Positions 57,693-64,000 of a stretch of DNA of 64,000 nucleotides are shown piece by piece. The position numbers were made by a program, and so were the translations under genes. Numbering within the stretch: the first letter of the stretch is position 1; every line of letters starts with the position of its first letter. The DNA is taken from NCBI GenBank assembly GCA_964592645.1, contig CAZQFV010000003.1, positions 124,001-188,000 of the forward strand. The letters run 5' to 3'. The stretch is from CAZQFV01 sp964592645. GTDB taxonomy: Bacteria > Chloroflexota > Chloroflexia > DTKN01. Below the pieces are notes generated by a model. The model saw only the letters and a list, made by a program, of their open reading frames with translations. It was not told where the DNA came from and did not search any database.

Positions 57693-59033
57693 ATGGTCGA
57701 GTCCTATCTAGAAGCCGTAGAGCAAAGAACGCTTCGCCTCGCCGTCGTGGGGCTGGGGTACGTCGGCCTGCCGGTGGCGGCGATGTTCGCCCACGTCGGC
57801 TTCGACGTCTTGGGCATCGAGCGCAGTGCGGAGAAGGTGGAGCGCATCAACCGGGGTCTCAGCCCTATCGAGGGGGAAGAGCCCGGCCTGGCCGAGCTGC
57901 TGGCCGAGGTGGTGCGCGGCGGCCGGCTGCGGGCCACGGACGACTATGCCGCCTGCCGAGACGCCGGGGCCGTCTTCATCGCGGTGGAGACGCCCGTCGG
58001 CCAGGACAACCGGCCGGCCTACGCCGCCCTGCGCTCGGCCCTGGGTTCGCTGGGCCCGCATCTGGCCCGCGGCGCGCTGGTGGTCATCGAGTCCACCATC
58101 GCCCCGGGGACCATGCAGAAGGTGGTCGCGCCGGCCCTGGAGGCGGCCTCCGGCCGGCGCGCCCACCAAGACTTTTACCTGGCGCACTGTCCCGAGCGGG
58201 TGATGGTGGGCAGGCTGCTGTACAACCTGCGGCACATGCCGCGCGCCGTGGGCGGGATGACCCCCGAGGCGGCGCAGCGGGCCATCGCCCTCTACCGCAC
58301 CTTTGTCCAGGCCGACCTGGACGCCACTACCGCCCTGAACGCCGAGATCGTCAAGACGACGGAGAACACCTACCGCGACGTGCAGATCGCCTTTGCCAAC
58401 GAGATCGCCCTGGTCTGCGAGGACCTGGGGGCGGACGTCTGGGAGGTGCGGGCGCTGGTGAACAAGTGCCCCTATCGCGATATGCACCTGCCGGGGGCCG
58501 GCGTAGGCGGGCACTGCCTGCCCAAAGACCCCTGGCTGTTGCTCACCCACACCTCGCCCGGCTTTCCGGCGCGGCTGATCCCGGCGGCGCGGGCGGTGAA
58601 CGACGGCATGCCGGCCCACGCCGCCGACCTGGTGGTGGACGGGCTGCGCGCCGTGGGCCGGGAGGTCCGCGGCGCCCGCGTGGCCGTGGTCGGCTACGCC
58701 TTCCTGGAGAACTCGGACGACACGCGCAACTCCCCCAGCGCGGCGCTGGTGCAGCGCCTGCGCGAGATGGGCGCCGAGGTGGTCATCCACGACCCCTACG
58801 TGTCCGAGTACCGCGGCGACCTGCGGCAGCGCGTAGAGGGCTGCGACGCGGCCGTGTTCATGGTCCGTCACGCCGAGTACCTACAGTTGGACCCGCGCGA
58901 GTTCGTGGGGTGGCTGGCCTCGCCCGTGGTGGTCGACGGCCGGCACCTCTTCGCGGCCGACGCGGCGCGGTGGGTCTACCGCCGGATCGGCGGGCCCCGG
59001 CGGGACCTCCCGGACGGGCCGCAGGGCGTCTGA
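57693..59033 (+). CDS. wbpA: UDP-N-acetylglucosamine 6-dehydrogenase (WbpA-like)
   Basis: This UDP-sugar dehydrogenase of 446 residues has an NAD-binding Rossmann start LRLAVVGLGYVGLPVAAMF, VIESTIAPGTM, FYLAHCPERVMVG and KTTENTYRDVQIAFANEIAL. The catalytic cysteine lies in PGAGVGGHCLPKDPWLL, with a C-terminal domain containing VAVVGYAFLENSDDTRNSP and VVIHDPYV. This is the WecC/WbpA/WbpO class that makes uronic acids from UDP-HexNAc. As the first enzyme of the WbpA-E route it would form UDP-GlcNAcA. The ATG has GAGG 6 nt upstream. It is the last gene of the five-gene arm. Confidence 0.93.
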   Translation: MVESYLEAVEQRTLRLAVVGLGYVGLPVAAMFAHVGFDVLGIERSAEKVERINRGLSPIEGEEPGLAELLAEVVRGGRLRATDDYAACRDAGAVFIAVETPVGQDNRPAYAALRSALGSLGPHLARGALVVIESTIAPGTMQKVVAPALEAASGRRAHQDFYLAHCPERVMVGRLLYNLRHMPRAVGGMTPEAAQRAIALYRTFVQADLDATTALNAEIVKTTENTYRDVQIAFANEIALVCEDLGADVWEVRALVNKCPYRDMHLPGAGVGGHCLPKDPWLLLTHTSPGFPARLIPAARAVNDGMPAHAADLVVDGLRAVGREVRGARVAVVGYAFLENSDDTRNSPSAALVQRLREMGAEVVIHDPYVSEYRGDLRQRVEGCDAAVFMVRHAEYLQLDPREFVGWLASPVVVDGRHLFAADAARWVYRRIGGPRRDLPDGPQGV

Positions 59034-59115
59034 ATCGAAATGCCGGTGCGGGGAACATTGTCGATCCTCTGTGCGTAATAGATATATTGGCCCCAGGGAT
59101 GCCCAAGGAGGATGC

Positions 59116-60510
59116 ATGTCGCCCAAGCGCCGCCCAGACCTGTCCCGTTTCCTGACCTGGAAGACCGTGGCCATCGTCGCCGGAGCCGTGCTCCTGGTGT
59201 TCCTGGCCGTCGCCCTGGTGCAGGTCTTGCCCCTGGACACGGCCCAGCCCCTCTCCAACACCGCGGCCCGCGGCACGGCCATCAAGGGCTGGATGGGTGA
59301 GTACTATACGGCCATCACCCTGACCGGCGAGCCGGCCATAATCCGCGACGACACCGCCATCGACTTTGACTGGGGCCAAGGCGCGCCCACCACGAGCCTG
59401 CCCATCGATAACTTTTCCGTGCGCTGGACGCGCAGCCTGGAGCTGGAAGGCGGCACCTACATCTTCTCTGTCAGCAGCGACGACGGCGTGCGCCTCTGGG
59501 TCGACGGCAAGCTCCTTATCGACGAATGGCACACCTCCCCCGGAAACAGCTACGAGGCGGAGGCCGAGCTGGACGCCGGGACGCACCTCTTCAAGGTGGA
59601 GTATTACGAACAGGGCGGCAACGCCAAGATCGGCGTCCGGTGGCAGGTGGCCAACGACTGGCTGGGCAAGTACTGGAACAACGTCGACATGCGCGGCGAC
59701 CCGGCGCTGGTGCAGAACGAGGGCCGGGTCGATTTCGACTGGGGCCGGGGTTCGGCCGCGGCCGGCCTGCCGGTGGACTACTGGTCGGCCCGCTGGAGCC
59801 GCTCCCTGAAGCTGGAAGCCGCCACCTACCGCTTCCATGTGCTGGTCGACGACGGCGCCCGCCTGTGGATCGACGACCGACTGGTATTGGCCTCCTGGCA
59901 GGACGGCGGCACCCGCGAACTCAGCGCCGATGTCCCCTGGGACGGCCAAGCCCATGCCGTGCGGGTGGAGTACTATGAGCGCGGCGGCGAGGCCCGGATG
60001 CGCCTGTGGTGGGAAAAGCTGCCCACCGGCGCGCCCACCCCCACCCCGGCCCCCACGGCGACGCCCACGCCCTTGCCCTCGCCCACCCCTACCCCCACCG
60101 CCGGCCCGACCCCCCTGCCCACCGCCGACCCGCTCTACCCCGATTGGAAGGGGCAATACTGGACCAACATGGAGCTGCGCGGCGCCCCCGCCCTGGTGCA
60201 GAACGAGGGGCAGATCGACTTCGACTGGGGCACCGGCAGCGTCGCCGCCGGCCTGCCCGTGGACCGCTTCTCGGCCCGCTGGGAGCGCTGGTACGACTTT
60301 CCCTCCGGCACCTACGACTTTTCCGCCCAGGCCGACAACGGCGTGCGCTTCTACCTGGACGGGGAGCTGCTGCTCGACGAGTGGACCAGCAACGGCAAGA
60401 TCGTCTACACCGTCCGGCGGACGCTGAGCGGTCCACACCACCTGCGGGTAGAGTTCTACGACAACGGCGGGCCGGCCCTGGTGCGGTTCTCCTGGGCGAG
60501 AGTGAACTAG
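59116..60510 (+). CDS. Membrane-anchored protein with three PA14 domains
   Basis: This protein of 464 residues has an N-terminal signal anchor (about 17-42, VAIVAGAVLLVFLAVALVQVLP) and three PA14-like beta-barrel domains (about 58-195, 198-305 and 350-464), with a Thr/Pro stalk between the second and third. Each domain repeats 'L.G.YW.N(V/M)(D/E)(L/M)RG.PALV', 'IDFDWG.G..A..LPVD.FS.RW.R', 'G(V/A)R(L/F)(W/Y)(V/I)D' and 'HL.(K/R)VE(Y/F)(Y/F)(E/D).GG'. PA14 domains often bind glycans. The ATG has AAGGAGG 4 nt upstream. A 16-bp hairpin follows. Being beside the polysaccharide locus, it may bind the surface polymer. Confidence 0.85.
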   Translation: MSPKRRPDLSRFLTWKTVAIVAGAVLLVFLAVALVQVLPLDTAQPLSNTAARGTAIKGWMGEYYTAITLTGEPAIIRDDTAIDFDWGQGAPTTSLPIDNFSVRWTRSLELEGGTYIFSVSSDDGVRLWVDGKLLIDEWHTSPGNSYEAEAELDAGTHLFKVEYYEQGGNAKIGVRWQVANDWLGKYWNNVDMRGDPALVQNEGRVDFDWGRGSAAAGLPVDYWSARWSRSLKLEAATYRFHVLVDDGARLWIDDRLVLASWQDGGTRELSADVPWDGQAHAVRVEYYERGGEARMRLWWEKLPTGAPTPTPAPTATPTPLPSPTPTPTAGPTPLPTADPLYPDWKGQYWTNMELRGAPALVQNEGQIDFDWGTGSVAAGLPVDRFSARWERWYDFPSGTYDFSAQADNGVRFYLDGELLLDEWTSNGKIVYTVRRTLSGPHHLRVEFYDNGGPALVRFSWARVN

Positions 60511-60537
60511 AAGACCCCGCTGGGGGCATACCCGGGG

Positions 60538-60576
60538 CATACAGGGCAAAGGCTTTGGGGGCCTTTGCCCTGTATG
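60538..60576. terminator. Perfect 16-bp stem-loop after the PA14 gene
   Basis: The arms CATACAGGGCAAAGGC and GCCTTTGCCCTGTATG enclose a 7-nt loop, 27 bp after the stop. There is no T tract, but the stem is the longest perfect one in the window. The promoter of the next gene follows. Confidence 0.75.
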
Positions 60577-60595
60577 TCCCGCCGTTGCTTGCCCA

Positions 60596-60623
60596 TTGAC
60601 TTTGGCCGGCGATTCACTATAAT
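60596..60623 (+). promoter_or_regulatory. Sigma-70 promoter for the M6 metalloprotease
   Basis: The site has -35 TTGACT, a 16-bp spacer and -10 TATAAT, 65 bp upstream of the ATG at 60689. Confidence 0.82.
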
Positions 60624-60688
60624 AGAAGTGAGTTCCCCTTCTATATGCCGATCGCTTTCCGGGAGTATCCGCCCCAGGAGGACATCCG

Positions 60689-63600
60689 ATGCGCATGCCA
60701 AACGCCTTCCGTTGGACAAGCCCCACGATGATCCTGCTCTTCCTGCTGTCCGGTCTGGCCGGAGCCGCCCCGGCCGGCCTCTCCGAGCCGGCCTGGGGCA
60801 CGCCCACGCGCCCCGGCGGCGTCACCTCCATCGTCCCGCCGCCGCCCCAGGTGGTGGAGCAGATGAGGAAGGAGGGCCACCCCCTGCCCGACCTACAGGC
60901 CTACAAGGCCGCCCCCAACCCGGTGCGCCCGCGCCAGCTCCTGGGCACCGTCAAGCTGCTGGCCATCCTGGTCGACTTCTCCGATGTCTCGGGCACAGTA
61001 ACCAACTGGACCACCCTCAACGACCTGCTCTTCAAGCTGCCGGCGGCCGGCCGCGGCTCGGTGCGCGACTACTACGACGAGGTCACCCGCAGCCAGGTCA
61101 CCCTGGTCACCGTGGACCCGTTTGACGCAAGCTACAACTGGCAGCACGCCGCGAACACCATGGCCTACTACGCCAACGGGCAGTATGGCATGAACTACCT
61201 GACCTGGCCGCAGAACGCCGCCGGCTACGTCGCCGAGGCCATCGCCCAAGCCGACGCCGCCGGGGTCGACTTCTCCCAGTACGACAACGACGGCGATGGA
61301 GAGGTCGATACCCTGGTGGTGATCCACGCCGGGACCGGGGCCGAGTGGAGCCTCAACGCCAACCACATCTGGTCGCACGCCGCGGCCATCTCCTGGATGG
61401 GCGGTCCCCCCAACGGCTACACCTACGACGGCGTCAAGGTCGACCGCTACGTCACCGTGCCCGAGTACTGGGAATCGGCCACCTCCAGCACGACCGACAT
61501 GACCATCGGCGTCATCGCCCACGAGATCGCCCACGGGCTCTTTGGCGTGACCGACCTCTACGACCTGGACGGCTCCTCCTCCGGCATCGGCTCGTGGGGG
61601 CTCATGTCGTACGGCGACTGGAACGGGCCGGCCAAGTGGAACCACTTTCGCGGGCTCTGGGTCACCGACGGCTCCTCCCCGGCCTGGCCGGAGGCCTGGA
61701 CGCGCCTGGTGATGGGCATCGACACCGCCCCGCTGGTGCTGTCCAACCAGAGCGGCGTCACCCTGGCCCCCGTGGAGACCACGGCCAATGCCGCCATCCG
61801 TCTCAAGAGCGGGCCGCTGTGGGCCCAGGAGTACTTTCTGCTGGAGAACCGCCGGCAGATCTCCGGGGGCTACGACGAGTACCTGCCGGCCAGCGGCCTG
61901 CTGATCTGGCACGTCGACGAGATGCAGTGGTCGATCTACGGCGGGCCGGACAACGGCACGGAGTGCACCACCATCCCTCACTGTTCCGGAGCCTGCTACT
62001 GGAACCACTACCTAGTGGCCCTGGAGCAGGCGGATGGCCAGGACCACCTGGAGCAGCCCCCTCCCCCGGGGCCCGGAAACAGCGGCGATGCCGGCGACCC
62101 CTTCCCCGGCAGCGCCGGCCGGACCTCCTGGCGGCCCTACCCGGTCAACCCCGCCAACCCGGAGAGCGGGTCCTGGTTCGACTATAGCTGCCAAACGAAC
62201 TCGTGCCTGGACGTCATCAATATCGCCTCGGCGCCGCCGAACATCACCCTGGACATCAACCAGGCCGCCTGCGGCTCAATCGACGCCGACCTGGGCGACG
62301 CCCCGGCCAGTTGGAACAACTATGGCAACGCCGCGATGACGGCCTACCCGGCCATGCCGCCGCTCCCGTGGGTCCAGGCCTGGTTCCCCACCGTCTGCAT
62401 GGCAGGCGGAACTCCCATGGGGTCGCGGCACCACTTTGCCCAGGTGGACGCCTGGCTGGGCGCCCCGACCCCGCCCACCGGGGAGGCCAACGCCGACTGG
62501 CTTCCCGACCAGGACGGTCCACCCAACATCATCCCGCTCAGCGATATCGCCGACCAGGACAGCATCGTCAGCGGCGGAGACGACGGCGTGGTCTTCCCGG
62601 TGCCCATTGCGCCATGCGGCTATGCTCCACCGTACCTGCAATACCTGGCGTACGCCAGGACGCCGGCCCCCTACGGCACCCCCATGCCGCGCTACGTCAA
62701 CGCCTGGTTCGATTGGAACCGCGACGGCGACTGGGCCGACACCATCAGCTGTCCCGGGGGACTTCAGGCAGCGGAGTGGGCCCTCCAGGACGAGCTGGTG
62801 AGTATGAGCCAGGGGCAGTATGCCTTCCTCTCCAAGCCCTTTGTCTCCGCCGCCGCCGTGGTCGCCGAGGGCCTGCCCTTCCAGGCCTGGATGCGCCTGA
62901 GCATCGCCGATATGCCGGCCGCCGCCCCCTACGACGGCCGCGGGCCGACCGGCGGGTACGACCTGGGGGAGACGGAAGACCATCTCCTGCACCTCTTTCC
63001 GCCGCTGCAGGTCACCCTGGACCCCGCCGGGCCGCACCCGCCGGGCCAGCAGATCATCTACCACATCGGCTACCAGCCGGCCGGCAACGTCCTGGGCATC
63101 GGAGCGGCCATCTCCGATGTCCTGCCGGCGGGGATCGAGTATGTCAACTCGGTCCCGCCGGGGACGTACGATCCCGCCTCGCGGACCGTCTCCTGGACGA
63201 ACGTCAGCCTGTTCCCCGGCCTGGCCGGGAACGTCGACCTGATCGCGCGGATCAGCGGGACGCCGGGGCAGCACATCACCAACACCGCCTATGTGCTATG
63301 GGCCAACACCCGCTGGTCGAGCGCCTCCTACACCTTCCAGGTGGCCTGCGCGCCCAACGATCCCCAGACCGAGTTCACCTGGAGCATGCCGGCCTGTAAC
63401 CCCGTGGCCTTCACCAACCTCAGCACGGGCACACTGCCGCTCACCTACACCTGGGACCTGGACGGCGATGGGGATGTCGACAGTACCGCCCGGCACCCCT
63501 CCTGGTCCTACGGGGCCGCGGGGGTCTACAACGTTGCCCTGACGGCCACCAACGCCTGTGGTCAGAGCGCGATCAGCCACCCTGTCGACGTGCGGCAGCC

Positions 63601-64000
63601 GGTGCAGAGCGTGGCCATCGCCGGGCCGGCCTCGCTGCTGATCGGCCAGGTGGCGACCTACACGGCCACCCTCTTGCCGCCGGACGCCAGCAGCCCCGCG
63701 CTGCTCTGGGACAACGGGGATACCACCGTGACCTCCACCCGCAGTTGGGACACCCCCGGCCCGTACACGGTCGTCGTCACCGCCAGCAACGAGTGTGGGA
63801 GCGTGCACGACACGCTGGAGGTGCTGGTGAGCAGCGAGTGCGTCTCGCTCACCGGCGTGACCATCGCCGGGCCGACCGTGCTGGACCCGGGGGAAGTGGG
63901 CAACTACACGGCCTCCCCCGCGCCGCCCACGGCCACGAACCCCGCCTACCTGTGGAGCAACGGCCTCACCGGTCCGAGCGCCATGTACAGTTGGCCGACG
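60689..64000 (+). CDS. Secreted M6-family metalloprotease, multidomain (3' end outside window)
   Basis: The frame is open from an ATG (AGGAGG 7 nt upstream) to the window edge, 1,104 codons. A signal peptide (1-26) precedes an M6 (immune-inhibitor-A-like) peptidase domain with HEIAH at 278-282 (IGVIAHEIAHGLFGVTDLYD), a downstream GSWGLMSYGDWNG Met-turn-like segment, and ASGLLIWHVDE. After about 520 comes a GEVED-type domain (ADLGDAPASWNNYG, FDWNRDGDWAD, YDLGETEDHLLHLF). A DUF11-like domain (about 770-880) and at least two PKD-like beta domains (CNPVAFTNLSTGTLPLTYTW; TYTATLLPPDASSPALLW) follow. The protein should be exported and cell-associated or released. The rest of it lies beyond base 64000. 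Confidence 0.88.
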   Translation, partial: MRMPNAFRWTSPTMILLFLLSGLAGAAPAGLSEPAWGTPTRPGGVTSIVPPPPQVVEQMRKEGHPLPDLQAYKAAPNPVRPRQLLGTVKLLAILVDFSDVSGTVTNWTTLNDLLFKLPAAGRGSVRDYYDEVTRSQVTLVTVDPFDASYNWQHAANTMAYYANGQYGMNYLTWPQNAAGYVAEAIAQADAAGVDFSQYDNDGDGEVDTLVVIHAGTGAEWSLNANHIWSHAAAISWMGGPPNGYTYDGVKVDRYVTVPEYWESATSSTTDMTIGVIAHEIAHGLFGVTDLYDLDGSSSGIGSWGLMSYGDWNGPAKWNHFRGLWVTDGSSPAWPEAWTRLVMGIDTAPLVLSNQSGVTLAPVETTANAAIRLKSGPLWAQEYFLLENRRQISGGYDEYLPASGLLIWHVDEMQWSIYGGPDNGTECTTIPHCSGACYWNHYLVALEQADGQDHLEQPPPPGPGNSGDAGDPFPGSAGRTSWRPYPVNPANPESGSWFDYSCQTNSCLDVINIASAPPNITLDINQAACGSIDADLGDAPASWNNYGNAAMTAYPAMPPLPWVQAWFPTVCMAGGTPMGSRHHFAQVDAWLGAPTPPTGEANADWLPDQDGPPNIIPLSDIADQDSIVSGGDDGVVFPVPIAPCGYAPPYLQYLAYARTPAPYGTPMPRYVNAWFDWNRDGDWADTISCPGGLQAAEWALQDELVSMSQGQYAFLSKPFVSAAAVVAEGLPFQAWMRLSIADMPAAAPYDGRGPTGGYDLGETEDHLLHLFPPLQVTLDPAGPHPPGQQIIYHIGYQPAGNVLGIGAAISDVLPAGIEYVNSVPPGTYDPASRTVSWTNVSLFPGLAGNVDLIARISGTPGQHITNTAYVLWANTRWSSASYTFQVACAPNDPQTEFTWSMPACNPVAFTNLSTGTLPLTYTWDLDGDGDVDSTARHPSWSYGAAGVYNVALTATNACGQSAISHPVDVRQPVQSVAIAGPASLLIGQVATYTATLLPPDASSPALLWDNGDTTVTSTRSWDTPGPYTVVVTASNECGSVHDTLEVLVSSECVSLTGVTIAGPTVLDPGEVGNYTASPAPPTATNPAYLWSNGLTGPSAMYSWPT

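Overview
The window is GC-rich, densely coded bacterial DNA, most likely from the Chloroflexota (an Anaerolineae-like lineage). This is inferred from the gene families. They include secreted glycosidase-like proteins carrying a tandem repeat of the 'YFPETG.TVSGAFLDYWE' type, several cytosolic GAF/PAS histidine kinases, Thr-Pro-rich lipoproteins and surface proteins, a MarR_EPS-type regulator and a stand-alone AcsE-like methyltransferase. I found no rRNA, tRNA or CRISPR array.

Layout. 1-5700 (minus): a partial gene, an AcsE-like methyltetrahydrofolate methyltransferase, a DegS/DegU-type two-component pair, an AEC-family carrier and a membrane/spermidine-synthase-like fusion. 5800-8235 (plus): a CorC/HlyC-type CBS protein, cytidine deaminase and a DUF2085 protein. 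8260-20180 (minus): a TrmA/RlmD-type RNA methyltransferase, two overlapping histidine kinase genes, a radical SAM protein, a peptide-type solute-binding lipoprotein, GNAT acetyltransferases with one truncated copy, and a REC-GAF-PAS histidine kinase. 20400-25200: asnS with a possible leader ORF, an M28 peptidase, a NurA-like nuclease with a cysteine cluster and a ParB-like protein. 25425-31700 (plus): three tandem paralogous glycoside-hydrolase-like genes, a GT2 glycosyltransferase and a methyltransferase. 31729-36522: a CinA C-terminal amidase, a MITE-like element, a HEAT membrane protein, then dnaG and rpoD. 36640-39803: a sortase-family gene followed directly by a surface protein with an LPxTG-like tail. 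39884-44800: upp, a methyltransferase/aminotransferase pair, a DUF4405 protein, and a decayed patch with a transposase remnant and a broken HU-like gene.

44842-59033 is a cell-surface polysaccharide locus in two divergent arms. The minus arm encodes a MarR_EPS-like regulator, a Wzx-type flippase, an FrhB/polysaccharide pyruvyltransferase fusion, a GmhA-like isomerase and three glycosyltransferases. The plus arm encodes five enzymes that together match the UDP-ManNAc3NAcA pathway (WbpI, D, E, B and A types). The two arms diverge from a region of about 100 bp. A perfect 21-bp palindrome overlaps the regulator's -10 box there and is a likely autoregulatory operator. The last genes encode a triple-PA14 surface protein and an M6-type secreted metalloprotease that runs off the window.

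The non-coding DNA is informative. About fifteen intergenic sites match a sigma-70 promoter with a 16-17 bp spacer, and many share a TTGC-type -35 and a TGTAG-TACAAT -10.
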